From NCBI GenBank assembly GCA_963691655.1, contig OY829326.1, positions 93,055,235-93,119,234 of the forward strand: a stretch of DNA of 64,000 bases. Reading direction: 5' to 3'. The stretch is from Toxonevra muliebris. Its lineage: Eukaryota > Arthropoda > Insecta > Diptera > Pallopteridae. The first letter of the stretch is position 1; each line of letters begins with the position of its first letter. The notes under the pieces were generated by a model. It was not told the origin of the DNA, ran no database searches, and saw only the letters and a list, made by a program, of their open reading frames with translations. Made by a program: the position numbers and the translations under genes. Positions 21,573 to 33,548 of this stretch are shown here, piece by piece.

Positions 21573-24366
21573 TTGCTAATCCGACTTACATACATCATCA
21601 ATCCGAATTATATGCAACCCATTTTTTTCGAGGTGATATTACCTTAGTAATTATTAAAAAAAAAGTTTATGATTTTTTTTTAGTAGTTAACTTCAAAATA
21701 AACATTTTTTTTCATAAATCTGTAATCTTTATTTTTACTGCTCAAAGTTTCCTTTGCAAAAATCGATCCGAATTTACGTTATATAAATATTATCATTTAT
21801 TTATTTATTTTTGAAAGATTCTATTTGTGTTTGCATTTGAAATAAAACACAAAGCAGAAGCTATTGTAATTTTGATATCGAACAGCAGTTTTTGGCATAA
21901 AAAAATTTGTTCTCTGAAGAGACTCCACCCTGTTAAATACGCCTTGGGAAAATTATAATTGTCTTATGGATTCCAACCACCAAACTCCCGATTGTAAGAT
22001 CTATGACTCATCAACTTAGACAACATCTTACTATGTTATATACAAGATTTTTATGTACACATTTAAACTTATGTATTAAAAGGGTATTCTCGCTAATAAA
22101 AAAGCTTTTGAGCTTTCACATGCACACAAAGTTCTTTCACAGAACAAAAGATCAATCGATCATCAGCATTCATGCGGCCAGATTGATGTTGACACTTTTT
22201 AACACATAAATGGGTCTTAGTGCAGATTTGCATCGTCTGAAAAAGAAAGTTTAAATTCAAAAGTAGGAGATTTTTTTGGCAACTGTCGTATAGTTGCAGT
22301 TATTTTTATCACGAAAAACAGGTTCTTAAAAATACTGAACCACGAACTGAAAACTAGGTTCTTTTTATTTTTGAATATTTATATAACAAATACAGTATAC
22401 CGTCAAACCATTAGAAACACCACAGATTCCCTCTTATTTTGTTTGTAAATGCACTGACTTTTAGCAGTTTTAAAAAAATTTTGGTAAACTTTTTTTCGGG
22501 AACTTTTTTTAAAAAATCCAAGGATTTGTTTTTGATAAAAAAAAGTTTTCGCTTTGACTTCCAACATTTTTTTTTATTTGCATCATAAGTGCTTAGATGT
22601 TTCTACTCAATTGCACTTTCAGCTGACTTTATATGTATGCGTGCAAGGATCTATGTTACCATAAAAAAACGTAATTTCCCCATTATTTTATTCGTACCAT
22701 TGCATCTTTCCACAATGTGTTATTGGCGCAAAAACTTTTGTTATTGTAGTCTATTAAATTTACATTAAAACCAACAAAGTTTTCAAACAATAACATCTTC
22801 TGGAAGGACTGGCTCATGGTAAGAAAAAATAGAGGAAATTACATTTTTTTGAGTCTCCTTTTTAGGGCGACTCTGACCCTTATAGAGCAACTGACAGGTA
22901 GTTGGAAAAATTAGGAATCGGAGCGGCGGAGTCGGTTAAGTTTTCATTGCTCCAGCTCTAGCTCCGGTCAAAAAATGTGCTCCTCAGCTCCTTGCTCCAG
23001 CTCCGAGCTCCGCTCCAAAGCCTTGTTTAGAACGATGCCTTAATAAATCATAATGTTTTTCCAACTATTGAAATCATTGCTAGTTGTCCCAACTTTCAAA
23101 GAGTCTTTATAACTGGTATATAATCATTAAGTTTAAGATTTTTTGGAGCACTTTTTAAATATTGAATTTCGTTGATAATGGGTTTAGTTGAATATGTCTT
23201 GGGCAAGAATTTAATAATTTTTTAAGAACTTGAATTTTATGAAAATTAAAATTGGGAGTAGAACTTTGAATAATAGACTTCACTAGTGAAATATGACTTC
23301 GGAGATGAATAGCATCTAAGAAGAAAATATAGTATTGTGCTCGTCAAGACATTTACAACAAGGTATCATTTATGAATATCGGACAACAAATACCAAAGTT
23401 ATGATAAAAAATTCATTTTGGCTGTTTTTAGGGTGGTCCAAAAAAAATGTTTTTTTTTTTGTTTAGAGATACTCTCTACATAAGCTTTCAAATAGGGGGT
23501 AGACTTTTCAAACTTTTTTCTTCTACCAAAAAGAACAGCCAACACTAAATATTTTCAAAAACACGAAACATCAACAGTTAGTTTTGCTCAATCACTTGGT
23601 ACATATACATTTTTTGAAGTGAATTTTCTAATTTTCTTGGCGGCCGTGATAGCTAAAAAACTAAACGACATATTGAATCAAACCAAAATTTTTTTCCCTC
23701 AGTATTAAATTCTCTTCTAAGTGAACTAAAAATGTTGTTCGAAAAAGCCTATTTAATAAATTCTAAAATCACCTGTTCTTTTTTTTAAATTTTCGTTTTA
23801 AACCCGTGATAAATTATAAATTCACGATTTTTTTGCTTTTTTTAATTCACCCAGAAGAAAAATATATATCAATTAAATATTTATTGGTTTTTTTGTTTCA
23901 ATCAAGAATTATGAACTGGATCTAGGTCGCTGATTAAAGACTTAAGCGGGAAGACGCTCATGTATAATTAATATATATATATTTATATAACTACATATAT
24001 AATAAATCTGTTGTAATTTATTTTTTACTGTTAAAACAAATTGTTTATATACTTTAAATATATGGGGCATTCCAGGCCAAGTCAGCAGCGATTCACACCT
24101 CATGTCTCCGATAAGGTTCAAATTTTGAAGGTTCCGCATGCGAAATTTTGGCTATGTGACTCTCAAATAAAATATACAAAACAATGAAAACAGAAATGAA
24201 ATTGTTCAATACTTTTCATTAAACATTTCATTAAAAATTACACTTGTTCCACAGTGTAATTAAGTAATCCCTAGGTTTTGACAGCGGTTTCGAAAAATAG
24301 ATTGAAAAAGATGAAATACAAGTCTTTGCTTTTACATGGGAGTGTACTTTTTGCAACCCACTATTA
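21573..24366. other. intergenic, low-complexity patches only
   Basis: About 2.8 kb of AT-rich DNA with poly-T and poly-A patches. It includes the AGCTCC-rich stretch listed separately and a gggtggtccaaaaaaa word near 23,430. No gene or paired termini recognised. Confidence 0.5.
22950..23028. repeat. degenerate AGCTCC minisatellite
   Basis: gctccagctctagctccgg, gctcctcagctcc, ttgctccagctccgagctcc and cgctccaaag form an irregular hexamer array of about 75 bp, conspicuous for high GC in an AT-rich setting. Confidence 0.65.
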
Positions 24367-25221
24367 CAGTACCCCCTCGGTTATAAAGGTGCTCGCATAT
24401 ATGAACAGCCAGACGAATGAACACAAAAAGCCCAACATTTTTTGTACACAAGGTTCTAAACAGTGAACAAGGCTAATCTCTATTATGTGAACATTTTTTA
24501 ATTTTACTTGTTTTTATTTTCAAGCCCGTTTTTGTTTGCTTTTCAGTACATATGAAATTTTTAACGAAAATGCTTTCAAATCATCGTTTTGGCTGAAGAA
24601 AATTGTACAACTGCTGAAATGTTAGTGTTTCGTAATGCAAGCATTGCAAATGAACTTAAAAGCTAATAAAACACAAACACAAACATAAGTTTTGCAATGA
24701 ATTTTTCAATAAAAATGCTTTTTATTCATTAAAACACAATTTTCTAATTTTTTATATAAGAGATAAAAAGGTAAATATATGTACATAGTTACATATATGG
24801 GGTATTCTTTCTCAAATCAGCCATCCCTCTGCACATTTTTTTAAAGATAAAATGCTTTGTAAAGTCTCAAAATTTTCGTCAAAAACTCAATGGGATTTTT
24901 GATCCCGTATGGTGTTTTTAATTTCCTTTTAAGGTTAAGGCAATATGACCAAAGAACTGTTTGATTTAAATGTAAAACTTTTTTTTTAAGTTTTAGCCAA
25001 TTTGACACAGACTTTTTAGTTTTTCAATGTTATTTGCACACTTTTTTTTTTTTTTTTTGGAGGGGCTTAAGCGATATTTTTATCTTCAACAATAAAATGC
25101 GCAGAGGGGTATCTGATTTGAGAAAGAGTGCCCCATATATATTTACATATTCGGATATATGAACAATTCAATTATGTGAGCAAGCTTGTCTGAATTAGTT
25201 TACATAAGCGAGCGAGTACTG
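24367..25221. mobile_element. pogo-like non-autonomous element with nested MITE
   Basis: TA at 24,365-24,366 and 25,222-25,223 flanks imperfect inverted termini: CAGTACCCCCTCGGTTAT on the left and CAGTACTCGCTCGCTTAT read inward from the right. CAGTA ends with a TA duplication are typical of pogo/Tigger elements. Behind them both ends carry catatatgaac-like words. About 515 bp belongs to this element once the nested MITE is removed. No transposase relic is visible. Confidence 0.7.
24798..25135. mobile_element. 338-bp TA-flanked MITE inside the pogo-like element
   Basis: Termini TGGGGTATTCTTTCTC and TGGGGCACTCTTTCTC (read inward) continue as CAAATCAG, then CCCTCTGC and gcattttatt-like words, giving arms of about 45 bp with few mismatches. 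TA stands at both sides (24,796-24,797 and 25,136-25,137). Poly-T near the middle; no coding content. Confidence 0.75.
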
Positions 25222-25599
25222 TATATAGTTTTCGGGTTATGCCACATACAAATAAGTGCAAAATTGAGCCTCAAAACAGCGGATTTCGTTTTCAAAGTCT
25301 GAGGACGAATTGTACAGAAAAGTATAGGAAATATTTTATCTTAAGTAACTGACCCTCCATCTCCCCCCCTAACCCCCCATTTCTACAAAATGTCGAAAAA
25401 CACAATTTTTTCCAACTTGTTTGTATTGCGTCATTCTATAAAACAGAATAAAAATAAATTGTTCAATGTTGAAGCCGAACGCTTCCACCAGACTATCATG
25501 GAAATGAAGCAGCGAAAGAGAAAAGAGTCGATTCAGTGCTAGCCGTCTTCTGATGGTCGATTGCAATGGAACTCGAAGATTCAAAAAAGTTGATTAAAT

Positions 25600-26040
25600 T
25601 TGCAAGAGCTTTTCTAACGCTTTCAACATTAAGTCTGCTCCACCAAACTATGGATGCATAGGTGATGATGAGTCTAATCATAGCCTTATAGAGCCATAAG
25701 ATGTTTTGCCAAAAATAGCATTACATTGACAAAAAGCTGCCAGTGCCTTGAATACCTGTAGCTCAACATGAGAACGCCATAGAAGTTTCGTATCCAGAAT
25801 GACTCCCAGATATTTCACTTCATGGGATAGCTGAATAGTGATTCCTCTCAGTACTGGTAAAATTATGCCATAAATTTTCCTTCTCCTGGTGAAAAGAATG
25901 ACACCAGTTTTAAGAGGGTTAACCGATAGCCCGTTTGAGCAACACCAAGAGTCAATCATATTCAGAGCACTTTGGACTTTCCTACATATATACCCGACCC
26001 TATAACATCATCGGCATAGGCATAGGGGTAGATACCCTTC
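25600..26040 (-). pseudogene. LINE reverse transcriptase fragment (palm/thumb)
   Basis: On the minus strand this is an RT segment. YAYADDV near 26,010 is the catalytic YADD box. After a frameshift come IDSWCCSNGLSVNP, KTGVILFTRRRK, LSHEVKYLGVILDTKL and WRSHVE, then ITYASIVWWSRLN to about 25,615. Order and wording match the RNase H-type LINE at 5.9-7.5 kb (both have ASIVWWSRLNV and VRKALA), so the two are copies of one family. Both ends are lost: no endonuclease, RNase H or tail. Confidence 0.8.
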
Positions 26041-27434
26041 TTATTTAGAAAACAAGCAAAGAGACAACATGCGGACACCAAAGAGAGTACGCTACCTTAA
26101 GGGCATCCTCTTTTCACGCCCAATACGTCCGATTTCAATTAAAAATATACCCAGAGGTAGTATTTGTGATTCCGAACAACGTTTGTTCTACGTGTTTTCA
26201 AATAAATTAGTTTAAGGTGCAGTTATTTTAATTTACATGGTTGACCTCTGTAGTAACCTTTGGCGAATATCTGGAGAATAAATTAAAATACATTCGCAAT
26301 AATTTTTAAAAACAGTTATTTGGTGTTATCCCATACCGTGTGACACAAATTTGTCCACACGGCAATATAATTATTACACAAAATTCGAAAATAAAAACAC
26401 ATTTTTTTCAGTTAGTTGTTTAAAATTTTTGCAAAACATGCTTTTCGAGCTAAAAATAACTGTAACTGTACGACAGTTGTCATTTTTCCATTATTATTTA
26501 TACGTATCGATAAAGAAAACTTCTGACAGTAAGATCAGATGTTTATTTTAAATGGCGAACGTAAAATGGCGGCACAGGCAGCCGCGGAAGTGGTTGGTCA
26601 CTGCAGTGACCAGTGGGTATTTAAGGGTTAATTCGTCTAATTTCTTCTTAATATCAAATTATTGCAAAGATTTAACCTACCTACTGGGATCTTTTCCTCA
26701 TTTTATATTGTTTTGAAAAGGAACTGCAGTCATACGATTAAAGGCTAAATTTGTGTACTAACTTAGACTTGTTCACTATGGACCAAATATACCTGTCTAT
26801 GAAAATATCACTCTTTATACGTTAAATCAGAACATCGTAACTCGTTTTTCATTTGTATATATTTTAGAGCCTTGGTCTAGTGCAATTGCTAACTACTTTT
26901 ACTACTATTCCCTTATTCAGTTTGCGATTCAAAACAATAATTTCGAATTAAATTCAAACTAAATACAAAGTAAAAATTACTGCAAAAATATTATGAAATA
27001 ACTAAATAGCAAATATAGCACACAATCTGAAAATTTCGTTGAATTTCATAAATACAAAAATATCACATCTAAAACATAAGCAGTAAAATATTTGTATGCA
27101 TAATTTTATGCCTTCGTAATAATTTTACAATGTTTACAATGAAAAGGTGCCTCGACATTTGAAACATTGTTAGAAATTTTTTGTATATGGCATGTGTTCA
27201 CATAGTAAATATGTATTTCATATAAGTATATGAAATCCGAGTGTAGCTGAGAGATAGCAAAACATGCTTGTATGTGTATGTGTGGGTGCATTGTATGTGT
27301 AAAATTTCATAGAAATTTCACTTGAAAAAGTTTTAAAACCACAAACATAACATGGAACAAAAAGTTTAAACGAAACGTTTTAATGGTTTCGTGTGAACCA
27401 AGCCAACTCAAAACTTTGCTCCTTCACATATATA
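26041..27434. other. intergenic, no gene recognised
   Basis: AT-rich. Holds an 18-bp perfect palindrome TGGTCACTGCAGTGACCA at 26,595-26,612. A minus-strand frame at 27,106-27,291 looks non-coding. Confidence 0.5.
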
Positions 27435-28086
27435 CAGGGTGATTCCGTTCCAATGGTCAACACAAAAAAGGTGAGAGGAGAAGCCCACACATGTGGATAA
27501 TTGTATAGGCGGAGGCCTATTTTCACCCGCTTGTATTAAAAATAAGGTTAACAATTTTTGTATATTATTTCACTATTTTTGCTTTAACATCCAAAATTAA
27601 ACAAACTTTGAGAAAATTAGATAATTCTGGTGTTTCATGAAATAACTACAAAAAAATTTATATTTTTCTTAAATTAAGTTTTTATTTCTTTTCATTTCAA
27701 TTTTGTTCTGTTAAACTTTGGGTATCTTAACTTTGGAAATTCTATAACAATTAATATGCTAATTACACAAAAATATAGTAATGACTCAAAATTCGATTAA
27801 AAAGGATTCAAACTTAAATGTTTCAGTTAATTAATGCCAATTTTTAAGTTTGTCCGCTTATAGTAGATTAAATAAAAGTTTTTTTGTAAGCTTTAAAATT
27901 GCTAATAAATTTTGTTCATTTGTTGTTAACTTTAGAGATTATGAAGGAAAGATGGGTACATGTAAGACGCAAAAATCTTTAACCCTCTATAACTTGTGAG
28001 GGGCTGAAAATAGGCCCTCCCACCCATTCGCTTTTATCTTCCTTAACACTTTCTTTTATGTAGACCATTGCAACACAGTCACCCTG
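27435..28086. mobile_element. 652-bp TA-flanked MITE with CAGGGTGA termini
   Basis: TA at 27,433-27,434 and 28,087-28,088. Left end CAGGGTGATTCCGTT then CCAATGGTC; read inward from the right, CAGGGTGACTGTGTT then GCAATGGTC. Further inside, ggcctattttcacccgctt on the left is mirrored by gggcctattttcagcccct on the right, so the arms extend to about 110 bp with gaps. The interior is AT-rich with no coding signal. A Tc1/mariner-type origin is inferred from TA. Confidence 0.72.
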
Positions 28087-28449
28087 TATATAAACACTAC
28101 ATTTTAAGTCGAAAGTATTTTGATAACGTTTTAATAAACGTCGATATTTATATGCATATTACATTTTAAAAAATTATTTTTTTTTTTTTTTTTGCTCTTA
28201 ACTGCATGAGTGGTTAATTGGCTCGTTAGACAATAAAATCAAAATTAGCCAAGAGTTTTCTATTCTGCTTTTAAATTGCGATTTTTCACTTACTATATTT
28301 TAAAGGAAAGCGTTTACTGAGTAAGTGACTATTTACTTAGTCTTGTCATAAATTCTGTTAACAATTTTGATCTCCTGCTTTAATTAAAACTTTAAAGTTA
28401 GTTTTATTTCTTAGAATGTGTACATCAACAGAACAGAACATCAAAAGAA

Positions 28450-28933
28450 GCAAAAAGTGTAGTTCCAAAGGTTCAGCGGGGCCATCACTCTGCATCAGTA
28501 ATGGTTTAATGGGGAGTATCGCACTCAGGTATTACATCTCTTCATTTCTATGAAAAAGGGGTTAAGGTGTGGGTAGTAAAGGGCTTAACAAATACTCTAT
28601 TCAATGTAGAAAGATGAGTATTTTAGCAGTATTTTGCTCCTACGCACAAGGCTAAAACAGCACAAGAGTTGCTAAGGTGCAATATTGCAGCATTTATTAC
28701 AGCTGAAGATTAGCTCTCGGGCAAACCCAGATCTGAATACATTGGATTATTGTTTGCATTCAGAATTAGAGGGCATGGCCTGCAAAATACCTCATCGAAA
28801 TTTGGAAAGCCTGAAGAAAGCATTAACGCAGGCAGCGTCACCGATATCGATAGAAACCATGCCTGCTTCTATAGCCAAATGGCCGAACCGATTAAAGTCC
28901 TATACAAAAGTAAAAGGCTATCATTTCGAATGA
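28450..28933 (+). pseudogene. mariner-superfamily transposase 3' half (maT/D37D-like)
   Basis: Frame pieces on the plus strand read QRGHHSASVMVW, GVSHSGITSLHFYEKGVK, FAPTHKAKTAQELL, NIAAFITAED and NPDLNTLDYCL. An open final block from 28,685 reads LEGMACKIPHRNLESLKKAL, IAKWPNRLK and ends GYHFE. This is the catalytic core and C-terminus of DDD transposases of the maT/mori-like branch. The third catalytic Asp (LNTLDY) survives, the second (QD before APxHK) is replaced, and two stops or shifts break the frame. The N-terminal half was not found, nor were terminal repeats. Confidence 0.75.
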
Positions 28934-30947
28934 AGTTTTTTTGTTGTCGTATTTGCAATTATATTATAAACAAATTAAAAATTGTTTACGTACAAAAAGT
29001 TTCTACCTTTAAATTTGACAGCGTTTTAAACTTGTAACAGAAGTTATGGCAGAACTAAGTACATTATTCCTTGTAGTAACATAAAAAATCTGTGAACGTA
29101 ACATTTTTATAAAATATATTTTTCTTAGGCTGTTAAACAGAGTTCGCCGACTATTGGTGAATTTTCATTTCATTTACAAAAAACTTTAATGTTTTGTCGA
29201 AATATTTTACCTGGACATCACTGCGTATACGCAACTTTTTTTTGTTTTTGTTTTTCATGGCGGATGTGGGATGCATATATTGGAACATTGCACTTAATTT
29301 CCTACTAATTGCGGCTATTATCTCCCAGTGGACCATAGAGTCTCTAGGTTTGTTTTCAATCTGGGTCCGGTGCTTCTGGAAATATATTGCCAGAGCTTTG
29401 TTGTTTGTTTTCAACTTTTTTTATGTCCGGTTTTGTTTGAAGCACCACGACATCGAGAGTTTTATTTAAACCCGGCGTCAATGAACATACTTTTTGTTAC
29501 ACCGTCAATGAACTGGGTTTGTGACACTCGAGTAACAATCAATCCATAAAATAAAACAAGAAAGCCTAAAAAAAACTTACAAAAAAAAACCGATTTTAAT
29601 ATGAAATAAAATACTTTCAAAAAATTCTTGAAAATTGTCATTTTTGCACATGAGGAACTGTAGTCCTGCCTTAAATAAATCAGCATTGAGAAAATCATTA
29701 AATATGACTACGATACGTAATCTCCTTCATCAAAAACATTTCTTACAAAATCCATATAAGGGTTAAAACAACTTCTACTGTGAAACTATTAAATTTATAG
29801 AAGAAATGTTTAACTTTTCGTAATTAGCAGAAATATTCAAATTTATATGTATATTTCATAAGGATTTGAGAACTTCTTGCACTATTGTTTGACCATTGTA
29901 TGAAATTGAATCGCGACTTTGAGACTTTCATAAACAAATAAGGAAATTTTTTATTATGTTCCCTCCAAAAATTCTTCCAGTAATTTTGAGCTCTATTTAT
30001 TCCAACAATATCCTTGTATTGTTTAGCTTGCTTGTTCTTTTTCCTTGTCCTCGCACATATTAAGTTTCCATTAAAACTTTACGAAGAATTTTCGTTTGAG
30101 TAATAAATATTCCTTTGCCACCAGCATCGATGCAGTGTCTCCATATTTTAATTAATATTATGGTACTCTGTCCAAAGACAAAGCAAAAAAAAAAAAATGC
30201 TATAAAATTAACACAAAAAGTGAGTGTATTAATTTTTATACATAACTTTCGGTACATACTTCACAAAAACTTTCGCACTAAATGAAATTGTAGTGAGTTT
30301 AAAATATATGCAGCGTGCATTAAAAACTAGCAAAGACAAAGAGTAGAAATTGGAGCTGGAGCTGGCAAAAGTTGAAGTAGAAGCATCAGTTCCACTTGTA
30401 ATGCTCCTTCATCTTCCTGAGATGTACTTACGAAAGTACGACGAATATTTTGATAGTGATGCATGTTGATGTTGACAGTGACATCAGTCGGTGTCGGCAG
30501 CATAACTTTTGACACAAGCAACATACAATGTTGCAGCAAGTGATGAGTTCCTCTGACAAGGACATACATATGTACATATATTGCTTATATACATACCTAT
30601 ACTTACACATAGACAAATGTAGATGCGATGCAAACATACATTCGTGTTGAAAAATAAATCATCCTTAAGTGCAACACATAAAATATTTATCAAAATTTTC
30701 TGCGAACGAAATGCACACGCTTCAACATTTTCCATATAAACCACGCTGCACGTATGCATGTGTGCACGTACATATGCATATGTATAGGTGTATATCTCTG
30801 TGTATCTATGTATGTGTATCACAATTTATCTGTATGTTTATATTGAAGTAAAATTTCGTTGCACAAAATGAGAAATTGTGAGCGTAGTGAGGCTTTAAAT
30901 GCCATAAATACTTCACTCACACACTCACACATACATACATCTATATT
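28934..30947. other. intergenic with microsatellite patches
   Basis: Overlapping frames of about 90 codons on both strands at 29,151-29,469 show no motif. TACA/CATA steps lie at about 30,560-30,840 and CACA steps at 30,915-30,940. No gene recognised. Confidence 0.5.
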
Positions 30948-31785
30948 CCCAGCAAACATTTAGATTCGAGATCAACTTGATGTGAAGTTGATATCAAATA
31001 CCTTTCTCAAATCTCCTACGTTAATCCTCAATAGCATATCCATTGGTGTACTATAGCATTTTCAACAAAAAGGGCATTTTACTTATAGTTCTTAACTTGA
31101 GTTCTAACGTAATTCTCCAATTGGTCTCAAAGGAAATTTACAGTATTGCCATAAGCAATAATTATTTATATTTGATTGAAACACAAGAAATAAAAGGAAA
31201 TTTTTAAATGACTTTTTTATTTCTTCGCTTTTCAACTTCAAAACCAACTTAAAATTTTAACAATTTCATATCAGAAATGGTATTTTGTTTTAACACTTCA
31301 ATTATACATAGTAAAATTAAAACTTAAAACAAAAATAACAAATTCTGTGTATTTAATATCACTTTAGAATAAACAATTTTGGTTGGGAGTTGAAGTGGAA
31401 GGCTCTAGCATCAAAGTTTCGGCAGCTTTGAGCGCTCCGACAATAACTCCACTTCCTGCCTTATTTCACTTTTTAATTTTTTGCTTTTAAAATTGAAGTT
31501 TTTCGCAAAAATTATCTTCATTTCATTTTCTTTCTTTTTTCACTTCACTTTCGTAGAAAAACATGTTATTCCCAATCACTGTCAGATACATATTTTTGGC
31601 AAATCCAATAGCAGTGCCATAATAAAATATGTAAATATTTTCTCAAATATATCTCAACTCATTCTCAACTTGAAAGCGAATGTTCAGAATTATATTTGAG
31701 ATCGATTGGAGAATCATGTTGGATATCATCTTGAGAATTATAAATTTCTCAAAGGTTAGAGAATTTTTTTTTTGTGCTTGTTGGG
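30948..31785. mobile_element. possible MITE with CCCAGCAAACA-type ends
   Basis: cccagcaaaca (30,948) and tgtgcttgttggg (31,773) are imperfect inverse ends. Both are followed inward by words such as gagatcaac, tctcaaatct and ttgagaat in opposite orientation. The arms are diffuse and no clear target duplication was found, so the assignment is tentative. Confidence 0.4.
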
Positions 31786-32638
31786 TTGAATGAAAGTAGT
31801 CAGTGGCATACATGCTGTATGTATGCTGCTGCTGTGGATACTTCATGCTATTTATATGTTGTAGTTGCAACTGCATTCGGTTACGTCTGCTTGTTGCTGC
31901 CTTTCTTTCTTCCTGTCTGCTCCCTCTCTCTCTCTCTCTCTGTCCCTCTGCTTCCCTGTCTGCCTTTATAGCTTGGCTGCTATTTTGGTTGACTGGGTGG
32001 CTTAAATGTTTACAAGTTAATTGAATTCATAATTATGTCAGTGCGTGCTTAATTCAACCGCATAGTGTAGCATAAATTTAATTATTGCTGTATTCGAGTT
32101 AAAGATCTAATTACCAAACGTAATGGATACACTTCCAATTTGAAAGGAATTCAGTTTACACTCTCTCGTCCGACCTACCGAATGAAGTAATTAACTCTTT
32201 ATGCGGTCACATTAAGCGGTAAATTTCCTTAATATGCATAATAATCTAAATATTTTACGAAGCACAAGTAAACAAAATAATTGAAAACTCATGTTTTTAA
32301 TTTAGTTACTTTTATATGTGACACTACATAAAAACATAACTGCATACATATTTATTTGTAGGGGAAACGGCAAAACAGCTTAATTTGAACAGTACTGCTA
32401 ATGAAATGACATATGGGTGATGCTATTGTAACTAGTGCCACACTTATATTCAAACTTTTATAAATATAAATGAGATTTATTTATTAATCCTATGAAACTT
32501 TTATATGATAGTCGGACATTATTCAATAGTAGTGATAGTACAGTACGAGTATAATATCACAAAGAAAGTTTATTGCTCATGACTTTACGTAGGAACATGT
32601 GTACTTTGTTCGACCATTGGTCACCTTATTCTATCAGG
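31786..32638. other. intergenic, CT microsatellite
   Basis: Contains a CT run at 31,922-31,942. The rest is AT-rich with no recognised feature. Confidence 0.5.
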
Positions 32639-33548
32639 GTAGGGTAGAAGGGGGAGCACTCGCCACTGGGGCACATTTGCCAACACTCCCCCCTTATCTT
32701 CTAATTAAAGAAAGTTTTATAATTGAAACAATCTATAATTTGTGCTTTTATCGATCATCTTTCCTCCCTTCTACTTTGACAGTTGAGCTTTGTAAGTGAT
32801 CGTGGGCAGACGTGTTTTATTATTTTTCGGGTGGTTGCAAAAATATTTGATAGTAAGTAAATCTTGTAATAACTTTTTTATTTATTGAGTGAGAAAAAAG
32901 TTGTTCAACTATGTTATTCCAGTGTTATTTACTTAAAGAATAAGCAATAGTTTCCTTTTATAAATGTTCAATAAGTTTAAAAAAATTATATTGTTATGAA
33001 AGTGGTTGCTCCTGGGGCACATTCACCAGAATGCGGATGGGGCGGTTTCGACGGCATATGATGTTAAATTAAGTCATATCTAAATAAATTCCTCTGGATC
33101 AGTACTATCCACTTTTATTTACATGTATATACAAATGCTTATTTTAAAAATGAATTTGAATTTATATTTTTGTTATTTTATGTTATTAATAAATTTTCAT
33201 AAATTAACAATAAGTAGAACTTATTATGTATTAGTAATATACAAGAACAAAAATTAAAAAAAAAATAACTATTACTTTATCAAAAACCTTGAATTTTATT
33301 CCTTGGCGGTTGCACCCCACCCCCTTGACGAATGTACTCCATAACTGGGCACTTTCACCATTTTGGACTACTTGGAAAATCATCAAAAAAATAATAGAAA
33401 TCATTAAGATAATCAACTCATTAATATAACAGATGAAAGCTAATAAATGTAAATTTTTAATTAAAAAATAATTTAAAAAAAAAAACTATTATTTTAGCCT
33501 AGACAACACTTTAAAAAAAAGTGGCGAATGCTCCCCCTTCTACCCTAC
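32639..33548. mobile_element. 910-bp inverted-repeat element, GTAGGGTAGAAGGGGGAG ends
   Basis: The left end GTAGGGTAGAAGGGGGAGCA followed by CTCGCCAC is matched on the right by its reverse complement with one mismatch over 28 bp. The first 60 bp also carry ggggcacatttgcc; similar ggggcacattcacc recurs at 33,015, and the opposite strand carries similar wording near 33,350. No target duplication is obvious (cagg and gcca flanks). The interior is AT-rich without a recognisable transposase. Confidence 0.65.

Noticed and set aside
26595..26612. 18-bp perfect palindrome TGGTCACTGCAGTGACCA as a regulatory site
   Set aside because: Isolated, with no gene nearby; a single palindrome of this length is weak evidence.
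29151..29469. Overlapping 87- and 91-codon frames on opposite strands
   Set aside because: No recognisable motif on either strand and no repeat ends around them.
30484..30851. 112-codon minus-strand frame rich in Tyr, Ile, His and Cys
   Set aside because: It coincides with TACA/CATA microsatellite-like steps.
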